A DNA stretch of 64,000 nucleotides from Prostheceraeus crozeri (lineage: Eukaryota; Platyhelminthes; Polycladida; Euryleptidae), in the NCBI GenBank assembly GCA_907163375.1, contig CAJQUW010013606.1, positions 55,490 through 119,489 of the forward strand. The letters are read 5' to 3'. The notes under the pieces are model-generated. The model saw nothing but the letters and a program-made list of their open reading frames with translations. It was not told the origin of the DNA and searched no databases. The translations under genes and the position numbers were made by a program. Positions 35,103 to 45,300 of the stretch are shown piece by piece (the stretch's first letter is position 1; each line of letters begins with the position of its first letter).

Positions 35103-35171
35103 GGCTGGTAAGATTCGAACCTACGACCAAGGCTAACTAGACCTGTGCTCTAACCAACTGAGCTACGAGCC
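35103..35171 (-). tRNA. tRNA-Thr(AGT)-like gene, probably a pseudogene
   Basis: On the minus strand the A box TAGCTCAGTTGG is perfect and the B box GGTTCGAATCT differs from consensus by one base. The D stem (GCTC/GAGC) and T stem (GTAGG/CTTAC) pair. The anticodon loop CTAGTTA gives anticodon AGT (Thr). It is only 69 nt: the acceptor stem is short and carries a C-C mismatch, the anticodon stem has one mismatch, and position 37 is a pyrimidine. It is probably a decayed copy or a SINE head. Confidence 0.5.
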
Positions 35172-35602
35172 ACTTACGCGACTCTTTCAATTGGCAGGAT
35201 CAAACCCTCACCACCGCACATCAGTTGTCAAGGCAATAATAATCAATGAATAAGTAACACGTCACAATTGTGACCGCCGACATAAAGGCAAGTAGCGTAT
35301 TATGTAAGATAACAACGCTCCGACGCGTTCGATGCTCAGATGATAGGCCTATCACATCACATGGCTGTATGCTGTAGTATGTACAGTAGCAAGGTCATTT
35401 TCTGTGGTCCTAGTCACATAACGGGCTCGTAAAATAATATCATTGAACATCAGTGGACATTTCGTGATGTCCTAAAAAAGAGTTCTAACCACCTACTGTA
35501 TAATCGGAGAGTCCATAGAGTCCTGATAATTTCTGTAGTAGACTATTAACAGGCGTCTCTGCTGTTTTGATAAATCTAATCGAACACTATTATGTAATAT
35601 AC
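35172..35602. other. Noncoding spacer, no gene recognised
   Basis: Sequence between the tRNA-like gene and the PLE target duplication. Nothing is recognised. Confidence 0.4.
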
Positions 35603-35616
35603 GGACTTGTGGGTAG
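35603..35616. repeat. 14-bp target duplication, left side of PLE
   Basis: GGACTTGTGGGTAG here is repeated exactly at 42632-42645, bracketing the composite PLE. Confidence 0.85.
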
Positions 35617-35669
35617 ATCAAGAGCGAGAATAACTTCTTCGGATACAAATTGTATTGGTTTCACACAAC

Positions 35670-35694
35670 GTTTCGCTTAGGCAAGCTTGTTCAC
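35670..35694 (-). other. Hammerhead-like motif near the PLE 3' end
   Basis: Minus strand: GTGAACA at the core position, one spacer base, GCTT-4 nt-AAGC stem, then GAAAC. The layout is the same as at 6437 and 43783, but the core is degenerate (CUGANGA is expected), so cleavage is unlikely. Confidence 0.35.
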
Positions 35695-35887
35695 GTGTGA
35701 ATATTGGACACAGAGATTCGCAAAGTTATAGCAATGAGGTATGTTTACAACAAAAGTTCAAGGTCAAAACTAGGGAAATTAATACATCACGTACGATAGG
35801 CCTAAGCTACATAATACTCACAAAGTAGGAAAGTAAGATAGTCATAAGATAAAATACAGGAAAAGAAGTAGATATTCACAAATAAAA

Positions 35888-38315
35888 TCAAGAACTGTAC
35901 ATTAGATTACGTCCCACACAATGGTTCATCAGAAGAGAAGGATCGACCTTGGAAATGTACTTAGATTCCAAATAACATCTCCTAGTGACACTTCTCAGAT
36001 TATCATGAAGAATCCTCCATATAACTGAACTCGTAGAAATGTCAGTGTTGTGTGTATCACGAAAATGTAATTTCACTGCTGAAAAATTATCCTTAAAAAT
36101 GTGCTCACGGAGTCTGGTCTGTACTGACCGACCTGTTTCACCAATATACACTTGATTACAAACTTTACAAGTGATTTCATAAATCAAAAACTTTTTGTGA
36201 CATCTATTTGGATGAAGCGCACAGGCACAAGTATCACAGTCACTATTGCATTGCTTCCTTTCCTTTGGAGGATGCAGTAAAGTCTTTAGATTATTGCCAC
36301 CATTAAAAGAAAATTTAATTTTGTCTTGCAGACCAGTCCTTCTTAAAAGGGAATTCATCTTACGTTTATTAACCTCATCTACATAGGGGACTTTCAAGAA
36401 GAATGGTCTATGAGAGTTGGACGGAGCATTCGAATTTGCTCCATATTGCCTTTCTTTAGAGTTAAATTTCACCAGAGAATTCTGAATGAAGTCGTTCGGA
36501 TAGCCGTTGGCGATAAGCTGTTGATCACCTTATCCACAGAATAATTAAAATTTTCTCGGTTAGTAGATCTCGTTTTGGCCCGGTGAAATTCTCCCATAAC
36601 TATGGCTCTCTTTTGCGAAATGGGTCCATTTGAAGTCCACGGATATATTGAACCACTATGAAAACTCTTCATAAAAAGGCTGTGTTTGAAATTTGCCACC
36701 AAACTTTTTGATTTCACAATCAAGAAAGGGTAGCCAGCCAACACTATTCGGTGACTCACAGGTAAATTTGATAGACTTGCTTACCCCGTTACATTTAAGT
36801 AATATCTGATCCAATGAAATTCCATCAGGCCAAATAATAAAAATGTCATCTATGTAGCGTTTCCATAGAATGGTATCAGGGATGCTCCTCAAAACCCATT
36901 TTTCGATATAATTCATGTAAATAATAGCCACTACAGGGGCCTAAGGATTTCTCATAGATAGACCATCAATCTGCTTAAATGTCATTTACCGAAATATAAT
37001 ATAGTCATTTTCCAAAGATAGTTTTATAAGGTCCATTGGATCCGGAACGTGAATTTGTATTAGCATATCATCCATACATGAAAAGGAAGAAAGGAATTCC
37101 TCTAAAATAGTGTAAATACCATATTCTTCCTCGGAATCCATCCTGGGAATGCTGCCGTACAGATTTGCTACATCAAAGGGACGCAAAGCCGGCACATTCA
37201 GAAGCATCGACCTCTTTGATCCAGTTGACGAAGGTAATTGCATCAGGGACATGAGCCTCAACCGTCTTAAGACAGTTAGACAGTTTGCTAGCCATTTCTC
37301 GAGCCAAGAAAGTCCCTGGTCCATCTGTAGCCGCCACGATTGGTCTGCCCTTTAATGGTGCATTTTTGTGATCTTTTGGAAGAATATGTGTGGATGACAG
37401 AGAAGGCTCCGAACATTTGCATCTAATCAGCCAACCATAAACCATTTGCTGATTATCTTTATATTTATTAGCAATACATGTCAAGGCCTTGTTGAATTTA
37501 CCTTGTCCCGTCGAAGGCAGTATCTCCCTGACTCTCTCAAAATTATTGGTGTCAATAGTAGCTTCCCGATGCATCTGCCTGTACTTTTCTTCTGTAATTG
37601 CAATAAGTTTGGATGTTTTGTCACTCGGAATTATAATAGTGCCATTGTCTTTCAAACTTTTTACTTCATCCATCATGTGTTTGGTAAAACTCCTGTCTTG
37701 AGATTTGAAATTAGACATGCTGTTCGTAATGTTAATCATGCCTCCTGAAAATTCGTTGATTATTTCTCTCGAAACACCTTCTCTAGATAATGCACTGATG
37801 CATACTTCCAGATCAGCCTGTACCTCCATTATTCTTGCTTCCATAGTGTGGGATTTGATTTCTGGCAAAACCAGAGAGGGTCCTTGCCTCAACAAATTTT
37901 GTAAGTCCTCCGAAATATCGGTATCAGTAAAATTAACAAATCCATCCACTTCAACTGTAGGTGAGGATGATTTCTTAGACCTCAGTAATCTGGTGAATTT
38001 ACCAAATTTCGTTTCTCGTAATGACGAAGTCAATTTAGAAATTGCCTTAGAGTCATTCTCAACCAGTGGAAAAACACACTTGAAATTTTTAGTTCTTCTG
38101 TAATATTCTTGATCCAATGCTAGTTGCAGCCATTGTTTGCTTTGCCTCATCACCAGCTTATGAGCGCGATCACAATTTAGGGTGTCCTTCAGAGGATTTT
38201 TCGCCATTAAACCATTTGGGATAACACCATTTTTCCTGCACTGTCTCATGAATTGAATATTGCTGGAAATCTTCACTAGTTTCTGTGCCACACGGAAATC
38301 AAATTTTGGAATCAT
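35888..38315 (-). pseudogene. PLE polyprotein: reverse transcriptase plus GIY-YIG endonuclease, frameshifted
   Basis: The start is ATG 38315 (MIPKFDFRVAQKLV), which lies in the 5' terminal repeat. The N-terminal region is Lys-rich and uncharacterised. RT motifs include IIIPSDKTSKLIAI (near 37640), THILPKDHKNAPLKGRPIVA (near 37380), the active-site YIDD in KRYIDDIFIIWPDG (near 36860) and VGWLPFLDCEIKKFGG (near 36740). A linker with LLHPPKERKQCNSDCDTC is followed by GIY-YIG: FLIYEITCKVCNQVYIGETG, with RSVQTRLREH holding the catalytic Arg. The reading is spread over several frames (about four interruptions). The conserved order, from RT to Cys-rich linker to GIY-YIG, is that of full PLE proteins. 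Confidence 0.88.
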
Positions 38316-38381
38316 GTGTAGTCCACGTATCCGGGAATGTTAGATCAAGAGCGAGAATAACTTCTTCGGATACAAATTGTA
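38307..38381. repeat. Left arm of the PLE 5' palindrome
   Basis: 75 bases that are an exact inverted copy of 42557-42631. Before the LTR insertion they formed a perfect hairpin with a 17-nt loop (38382-38398). Confidence 0.9.
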
Positions 38382-38400
38382 TCCGTGTGTGAAACCAATA

Positions 38401-38639
38401 TGTGAGCGTGTTGTATTTCTAATTCTCTGTTGTTCACTGTCTTAGGACATAGCAATCCGACTCTCGACCGCATGCCTGACATCCTATTATCAAGTGTTCT
38501 GGTGACGTTTCATGATAATAACATTTCATTATTGTGCATGTTTCGTGAGTTGTTTTATGCCATTGTTATACAGGTATAAATATCCACGTCTGCAAATAAA
38601 GTGCGTCTTTGCTATTTGGAATTCGCGTTTTTACTTACA
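38401..38639 (+). repeat. 5' LTR of the Gypsy-type fossil
   Basis: 239 bp, starting TGTGAGCG and ending ACTTACA. It matches the 3' LTR without a visible difference. GGTATAAATA (about 38573) is TATA-like and AATAAA (about 38595) is a possible polyadenylation signal. Both recur in the other LTR. Confidence 0.92.
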
Positions 38640-38668
38640 AGCTATCACGGCCGTTTGTCTTGCTGAAC

Positions 38669-39420
38669 ATGAGCGGCTCGTTAAAGTTGGTCGATATCGT
38701 GAAGAGATTCAAGGGTGAGCGTGATGAAAATATTGATCAATGGTTCAGACGATACGAGACAGCGGTGTCTATAGTAACCGCCCCAAAGGATTTAGAGGCT
38801 GAGATGGCTCGAATGATGCCTCTATTTTTGGATGGTCCTGCTTTCGCGACCTGGGATCAATTGGAGCCAACAGATAAAAATGACTTTAAAGTTGTGATGA
38901 AGGCTTTGAAGAGAGTTTATGGACTTAACAAGGCAAGTGCCTGGCTAAAACTCAAATCCCTCCGTTTGTGGCCTGGCGAACAGATCGACATCATCGCAGA
39001 TGATGCAAAGACATTGTTGAAGGTTATCACTGGCAAAGATCCTGATGAGGAGCTGGTATCGTTAGCTGTGATCGATGCGTTACCAGCTGATGTAAAGGAG
39101 AAGGTGTATATCCAAGACGGCGAAGATATGAAGCTCCAAGATGTTCTGTCTACGGCGAAGGCGCTTTTGGCAACTCGAGATGCCTTACCCACCGCAGTCG
39201 CTGCGACGATGGGTCCGCAAAACAGCCAAATGAAAGTCTCCAAGCAAATGGTTCGCTGTCAAGGCTGTCGCCGCTTTGGCCATGAGAAGGCCAGCTGTAT
39301 TATCACCTGTTTCTTTTGTAACGAGAAAGGGCATATTCAGCGATTTTGCCCACACCGTCAACAACAGGCAAGTGCGAGCATGGCTGCGGCGACGGAAATC
39401 ACCGGTGCACAAATCTCACG
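38669..39420 (+). pseudogene. gag-like region of the LTR fossil
   Basis: A capsid-type region begins near MSGSLKLVDIVKRFKG. It ends in two CCHC-like knuckles (CQGCRRFGHEKASC and CFFCNEKGHIQRFC), which bind RNA in Gypsy Gag proteins. It is part of a broken element and is annotated as a fossil. Confidence 0.75.
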
Positions 39421-42270
39421 TCCAATGAATGTCAATGGGCAAAGGATGAACGCGCTGATCGACACTGGATCTGTGACTTCTGTCATGGTGAGCATGTGGT
39501 TGGGAATGAGAGTCGGTCTAGGTCCTACATTAGTCTTCAATCTTTTGGTAGGCATAATGTATGTGCGTATACGTATGTTGTTTTGAGTAGTGTGATAACT
39601 GATAATAATGAAGAGCTGGGACACATTAATGCATATGTAGTCTTAGAAACTGATCTACCTACTGGTATTGATATCATTTTGGGTTCGAATGTATTTGAGA
39701 GAACGGGTTTAATATTAAATCCACGCGTACGTCCAGGTACTGAGCTAAAAGTAGATTTTCCCTATAGTAAAGGGCCTGTAGTTTCGGTATTGCATAGTGA
39801 TGATATTCATGATAAGGATTTTGTTGCTACTTTTAATGGAAGTAGATGGTGCGTAAGGTGGAATTGGAGACAAAATTTAGAACCAGGATCCGATTGTAAG
39901 ATACCGTATAATATTATCGATGAGCAGGATAAATCACCGTGTGATGCTGAAATAAATGACTGGATTAATGAGGGCATATTAGTAAGGCATGACGTAAGTT
40001 TCCATGGGAAAATAAAAAGGTACTTACCGATTATTGCTGTGCGTCAGCAGAAGGGCGATACCGTTAAAGTTCGCCCTGTCTTGGACTATAGAAGTTTAAA
40101 CGAATCCATTGAGTCTCATACTGCTGAAGCTACTCCTACTTGTGCTGACACGTTGCGTCAGTGGCGGCAACTGGGGCCTAAGTGTTCTATTATTGATTTG
40201 AAGCGTGCCTATCTACAGGTAGAAATTGATCCGAGTTTATGGGCATACCAAGCTGTTAGGTGGAAAGGAAGTGACTTTCTGTTGACGAGGCTTGGTTTCG
40301 GCTTGGCCTCAGCCAAAAATAATGACAGCTATAGTTACACGAGTATTGCAGGGTGACCAGAAAATCAGAGGAAGGTACTTCTAGTTACATTGACGATATA
40401 TATGTCTCTGAATCGGTTGTCTCATGCGAAAAGGTCAGGTCCCATCTGAATAATTGGGGCCTTATAACAAAAGAGTCACAAAAAGTTGGTAAAGGAGACG
40501 TTAGATTACTGGGACTATGTGTGGACTCAGGGTTGAGATGGCGCAGAGACGGTTCTCTGCCTTAATAGCTAAACATTCTTACGCGGCGTGAAGCACATAA
40601 GTACATAGGAGAATGTTTAGGACATTACCCCGTGGCGGGATGGCTTCGAGTCGCCTGCGCGTTTGTACAGCGGTGCACTGCCGAAGATCATACTAGGTGG
40701 GATGACCCAGTTTCGGAAAAAATAATGAGTTTGATTCGAGAAATAGATGTTCGACTGAGAGTGTCTGACCCTGTCGGAGGCATGTGGGAGGTTGATCTAA
40801 AGCTCCAATCACGGTCTGGACTGACTCCAGTTCTCTAGCTACGGGGTTTTATTTAGAGGTTGAAGGTCAGGTGGTCGAGGATGCGGCTTGGCTGCGCCCG
40901 AAGGATGATGCTACGCATATAAACCGGTCTGAATTAGACGCAGCTATCAAAGGCCTGAATCTTGCCTTAAAATGGGGTAAGAGGGACATTACGATCAAAA
41001 CTGACTCCATCTCAGTTTATAGATGGTTGCAATCTGTTATTCATAAGACAAGAAATGTTAAGACTCGTGCACTCGCAGAAGTTTTTGATTAAGCGTAGAC
41101 TTAATATTATTTCAGACATTATCCGTGAGGAACAGTTGGCAGTACAGGTCGTTTGGATTGAGTCAAGTTTAAACAAAGCAGATTCATTGACTAGAGTGCC
41201 TAATTCATGGGTCAGGGAGAAACTAGATAGCGTTGATTACGCTGACATCAAGTTTGTTCCTGAAATCAACATTTTGGCACGAATCGAACATATGAATTAT
41301 GTAAAGAGCGGTATAAAAATAAATCCGTTTCAAAATCTGATATTAAGGCCCGTCATTGGCGATTGTGCAACTTGTACCCGCATAGACCCTTCGAATCGCT
41401 TTAGTTGGGACAAAGGATCGATATCCGCGAATAATGTTTGGGAAGTTTTAGGCACTGATGTAACTCATGTAGACGGTTAGACCTTTATTTATCCGTTATC
41501 GATACTGCTTCCAGATTTACAATCTGGCGTAGCTTAAGAAATGAATCCTCCACTGAGATAGCTTTCAACATTGAACAGATCTTCGCAGAATTTGGTCCCC
41601 CAGCGTACATAATGAGTGATAACGGGACAGTTTTCCGTAGCCGCGAGTTTAATGAGCTGTTAGATAAGTGGAAAGTTCAACAGGTCTTGACTTCCGCTTA
41701 TAGGCCCCAGGGAAACTCGGTGGTTGAGCGGGTTCATCGTACCGTTAAGAGAACCGTAAAGCGTACAGGAAAATCCCTCGCAGAGGCCGTTTTCTGGGTT
41801 AATAATACAAAAAGGTAAAAACGATTCAACACCTTACGAATTAGTTTTCTGTGCGAAGTCTAGAAAGCCGGATGTTACAGCTGATCGCATTGAGATAGAA
41901 CGACCAAATTGAATTACGAGGTAAACGATAATTACTTTGATAAAGACCGTAATCCTTTTCTTGTTGGCGATAAAGTTTTTCTTAAGCCTCCTTCCTCCCG
42001 ATGTGATGACGTTTGGAGCGGTCCACAGTCGTGACAAAAATCATTTCGAGTGTTTCAGTTGAGTTAGATGATATAAATGTCTCTCGTCATGTATCGCATT
42101 TAAGACTGGTACCTTATTGCAGGGAATCTACCGAAGTCGACTTAGAAACGAAATACTGCTCTTTGACGAATGATAGCGATGTCGAAATTGATTCTGAGGC
42201 GGTACCCCGAAGGAGTAGTCGCGTGACTAAAAGACCTATTTTTCAAGGTGACCATGTCGTTGATTACAGA
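39420..42270 (+). pseudogene. pol-like region of the LTR fossil (protease, RT, RNase H, integrase)
   Basis: Approximate parts: an aspartic protease site ALIDTGS near 39450, RT about 40.0-40.55 kb (KVRPVLDYRSLNES and YIDD), RNase H about 40.87-41.2 kb (NRSELDAAIKGL) and integrase about 41.35-41.85 kb (MSDNGTVFRS and YRPQGNSVVERVHRT). The order and integrase motifs are Gypsy-like. The region is broken and is treated as a fossil. Confidence 0.75.
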
Positions 42271-42314
42271 TAGCAGACCTTATATTGTTTCGTATATAAT
42301 ATATACTTTTGTAT

Positions 42315-42553
42315 TGTGAGCGTGTTGTATTTCTAATTCTCTGTTGTTCACTGTCTTAGGACATAGCAATCCGACTCTCGACCGCATGCCTGACATCCTA
42401 TTATCAAGTGTTCTGGTGACGTTTCATGATAATAACATTTCATTATTGTGCATGTTTCGTGAGTTGTTTTATGCCATTGTTATACAGGTATAAATATCCA
42501 CGTCTGCAAATAAAGTGCGTCTTTGCTATTTGGAATTCGCGTTTTTACTTACA
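42315..42553 (+). repeat. 3' LTR of the Gypsy-type fossil
   Basis: 239 bp, identical by eye to 38401-38639, followed by the CAATA target duplication. Confidence 0.92.
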
Positions 42554-42556
42554 CAA

Positions 42557-42631
42557 TACAATTTGTATCCGAAGAAGTTATTCTCGCTCTTGATCTAACA
42601 TTCCCGGATACGTGGACTACACATGATTCCA
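42557..42631. repeat. Right arm of the PLE 5' palindrome
   Basis: Exact inverted copy of 38307-38381. It is the outer 5' end of the PLE on the minus strand. Confidence 0.9.
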
Positions 42632-42645
42632 GGACTTGTGGGTAG
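42632..42645. repeat. 14-bp target duplication, right side of PLE
   Basis: GGACTTGTGGGTAG, an exact match to 35603-35616. Confidence 0.85.
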
Positions 42646-42782
42646 GCTACACTTACTCGAGTTACATGCTAAAATGATATATGTAAGCTACATTTGACAT
42701 TGGGGTACCTGTCAAACAAAATTCTTCATTTCCATACATAATCGGTCACATACTGGGCACAGTTTGGCTAGTTGCGTCCTTT

Positions 42783-43520
42783 CATTTTATTTATTTATTT
42801 TCATCTATTGCAAAAGCAAAAGGCCACTAATGGTTCCAGAGAACACTTACTGTACATTGGGCCTGAAACACAACTCAATGAAAAATTACACAAAATGGTG
42901 TCAGGTCAAAAGTTTTCAGGCGTCTCCTAAAAATCTAGAGGGACGGTGATGAGACAACATGTTCCGGTAAAGAATTCCATATTCTTAAAACTCGACGACA
43001 AAAATAGAACTTTCTTGGATCACTGTGATGACGATCAATAGGCGACACTTTGAATGAATGTCCACGAGTAATAAAGTCTTTGGATTGAGAATGCAAAGCA
43101 AAAAAGTTAAAAAAAGGAACATCGACTAAATTGTAGATCATTTTATAAACAAAAGTCAAGTCAAAAATAATTCGCCTTTTTTCAAGAGATATTAAACCAA
43201 GTTCGGAAAGACGATAAGAATGAATAATCGTCAGCACATATCATGCGAGTTCTCTTGCAAACAACTTTTATAGCGTTGGACTTTCTCAACCAATTTTATG
43301 TATTTAATCAAATGTAGGCTCCAGATTTGAGTACAATATTCCATAATAGGAAGGGTGAACGTGCAGTAAGCCTTCATGAGAACGTCAGGATCATTGCTTG
43401 AAAAAGTCTTCAGCATCAAACAAGCACGAGATAAACCTTTGGATGATATAGCTTGACAATGAGTAGAAAAGGATAAGTTACTCAAAAATGCACACCAATA
43501 AATGGTGCACACTTTTCATG
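42783..43520 (-). mobile_element. 5'-truncated CR1/L2-like LINE, RT C-terminus only
   Basis: Minus-strand frames (43231-43512 and 42935-43237) read YCTFTLPIMEYCTQIWSLHL, KYIKLVEKVQRYKSCL and then RLSELGLISLEKRRIIFDLT with YKMIYNLVDV, the standard post-RT tail of CR1/L2/Jockey-type elements. The 3' end is an ATAAA-type run (plus strand TTTATTTATTTATTTT near 42788-42803), a common LINE tail. The 5' end is near 43520. No target duplication was confirmed. Confidence 0.8.
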
Positions 43521-43582
43521 TCCTTGATCACTATGTCCTTTTGGCAGAACTTTTTCGCATTGGCTTTGCATGCATAATTGGC

Positions 43583-43635
43583 AAATTGTCATATCACATT
43601 CACTTACCTGCCACCTGATTGTGATATGACAATTT
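43583..43635. repeat. Perfect 16-bp stem hairpin, 21-nt loop
   Basis: AAATTGTCATATCACA (43583-43598) pairs fully with 43620-43635. It lies about 150 bases upstream of a ribozyme-like motif and may belong to the same decayed PLE terminal repeat. Confidence 0.8.
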
Positions 43636-43782
43636 CTATGATTGGTTACATTGGCCTTACATATCTAGGACTTCATCATTTTGCATTCGCTTACATGCCA
43701 TTTCATATGTTAATAAGGTTACGTCTGTAAGGTTGAATTTTAAACTCTTGTTATATAGCATGTCATAATTTTGTTAATGAGC

Positions 43783-43811
43783 TTGATAATGGACCAAGAA
43801 GAGTCCGAAAC
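43783..43811 (+). other. Hammerhead-like motif, probable PLE terminal remnant
   Basis: TTGATAA occupies the core position, then one spacer base, GGAC (43791-43794) pairing with GTCC (43803-43806), then GAAAC. This has the same layout as 6437-6466, which is tied to a PLE coding region. The core has two changes from CUGANGA. Confidence 0.4.
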
Positions 43812-44354
43812 GTTGCAAAATATACGATTCCACGCTATTGAATGGTATTCATCAGTTGTCCACAAAAATTTAACAGCAACTAAAAAAGAACATTACAGAA
43901 AAACAGAAAGAATATACCAAGAATGCATTAACCCTCAAGGGTTCAACGGTTTGGACTTAGGGTAAAGGTTCAACGTGGAACTTTTTGTTCCTATGACTCT
44001 AATGCAAATTATGTGTTTATCAAATGCTTTCAAATTACAATAAATGTTAAGATATGCCTATCTGTACTATAGTAACAAGAAGTTATGTCCCTAAGTAACT
44101 ATTTCTACCTTTATACACGATCATCTGTGTCATAAAGGTATATATTGCATCACTGAATTTGAAGCTTTTTTTATGAATTAATTGTTTTTTAATTACATGT
44201 ATGCTATGGGATTTGTACTAATAAGAAGTGAAAACTCCATGTATAACATCAAATGTAATTCTCTCAATATATTACAAAACATTGTACAAAACATGTGAAA
44301 GTGCATGTATCACTCGATTTCGTAAGTACATATGCATAGTCATCAATATGAGCC
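43812..44354. other. Noncoding spacer, no gene recognised
   Basis: AT-rich. It may include more of a decayed PLE end at its left side. Nothing else is seen. Confidence 0.4.
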
Positions 44355-44945
44355 TCAATGCTCAAGGCAACAGATCACATGAGCTACAAGCAGTTTTCTT
44401 AACAACTCTTCGATGTGCAGGACAATCGGTTTGCAACATGAGTCACAGAATGACCTTGTCTTGCGCTTGCACGAGCAGCATCTTCCACTGTTCGGTCGTC
44501 GCGAGCTGATCGGTCTAGGAACCGGTTCTTGCACATGATATCCGACTTGAGACGCCGCCTGTCGAATATGTACTTGGAGTGAATTTCGCAAACAATGCAA
44601 CCGCTTTTCGGCAAAAGGCCTTGCGAGTTCGAATGCCAAATCCTTCAAATAAGCTTTCCTGTCATAGAAAGGAAATGCACTTCGCATGAGGATGAATGAG
44701 TTGTAGCATCCTGCATCGATACAGTTAAAAAACAGGAGCAGAGGCCATCTGGTTTGTTTTCTTCTTACTGTATACTCTTCGACTTGCTGATCAAGAAGAT
44801 CTGCACCACCCTTTGTTTTATTGTATGATTCAGTTATCATAGTGGGTCGATGTCTTTCGTGTCATCTGTCCTAGAATCATGATTTCCGGAAGACATGAGT
44901 ATCACATTCTTTCTTTTCTTGGGACAGTAGGGAGAGGAAGTTGAT
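44355..44945 (-). pseudogene. piggyBac-like transposase, C-terminal remnant
   Basis: On the minus strand, YCPKKRKNVILMSSGNHDS (near 44930) is followed, after a frame change near 44838, by ESYNKTKGGADLLDQQVEEY and RRKQTRWPLLLFFNCIDAG. These match the conserved end of the piggyBac DDE domain (YNxTKGGVDxxD, then the RWP motif). The tail holds a Cys cluster (RCCSCKRKTRSFCDSCCKP), the cross-brace zinc finger typical of piggyBac C-termini. The first two catalytic Asp blocks are missing, so this is a 5'-truncated, frameshifted copy. No TTAA-flanked ends were found. Confidence 0.8.
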
Positions 44946-45201
44946 AGTGGAGGTAAAAATAGAACTACAATGACACTCTGCTACATCAAAAACAATCGAG
45001 CTATACACATTTTGCCAAGACTACACATGGCAAATAATATTACTTCACTTAAATCTATTTGCTATCGCAGTTTCTTAATGCGCTTGTAAAACTTCTTGGA
45101 ATCCTGCATTTCTTCATTTCTTCTTCATTTACCTTCATACACAGTGATATGATTTGAAGTACAATGCTTCGACCACTACGTCAGCTACTGATTAGGGGAT
45201 A

Positions 45202-45300
45202 TAAAACATAGTAATGCAGTCGATAGTCATCAGTAGGTACTCGTCTAGTTGCGTATAGCTGTGTTTCGACCCCTAACCTGAATACTCAAAGCCAGAAGAG
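45202..45300. repeat. Dispersed repeat, copy 1
   Basis: This shares about 95 bases with 63858-63953, including GGTACTCGTCTAGTTG, GTGTTTCGACCC and TAACCTGAAnACTCAAA, with a short insertion in this copy after GTCTAGTTG. Family unknown. Confidence 0.7.

Larger units (their letters stand above)
38396..42558 (+). mobile_element. Ty3/Gypsy-type LTR retrotransposon fossil, including its 5-bp target duplications
   Basis: Two 239-bp LTRs (38401-38639 and 42315-42553) with TG...CA ends are flanked by CAATA on both sides (38396-38400 and 42554-42558). Internal parts, in order, are a gag-like region with two zinc knuckles, protease, RT with YIDD, RNase H and integrase. RT lies before integrase, as in Ty3/Gypsy. 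It was inserted into the 5' palindrome of a PLE. The element is broken, with roughly seven interruptions in its coding region. The LTRs look identical by eye, so the insertion is recent. Placement within the Gypsy group is uncertain. Confidence 0.85.
35617..42631 (-). mobile_element. Penelope-like element with complete ends, split by an LTR element
   Basis: The element lies on the minus strand between perfect 14-bp target duplications. Without the nested LTR element it is about 2.86 kb. Its 3' end (35617-35668) and its 5' start (minus strand from about 42594) share about 50 bases in inverted orientation. The 5' end is also a 75-bp-arm palindrome (38307-38381 with 42557-42631). Complex terminal repeats with an inverted 5' portion are known in PLEs. 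A ribozyme-like motif lies at 35670-35694. The coding region is frameshifted. Confidence 0.9.

Noticed and set aside
37446-38103. Open frames on the plus strand (37446-37748, 37489-37701, 37705-38103)
   Set aside because: They lie antisense to the PLE reverse transcriptase and show no motif of their own.
45202-45300. CTGATGA and GAAAC strings in the complement, suggesting a permuted hammerhead
   Set aside because: The bases next to them do not form stem II, and copy 2 at 63858 lacks the CTGATGA string.
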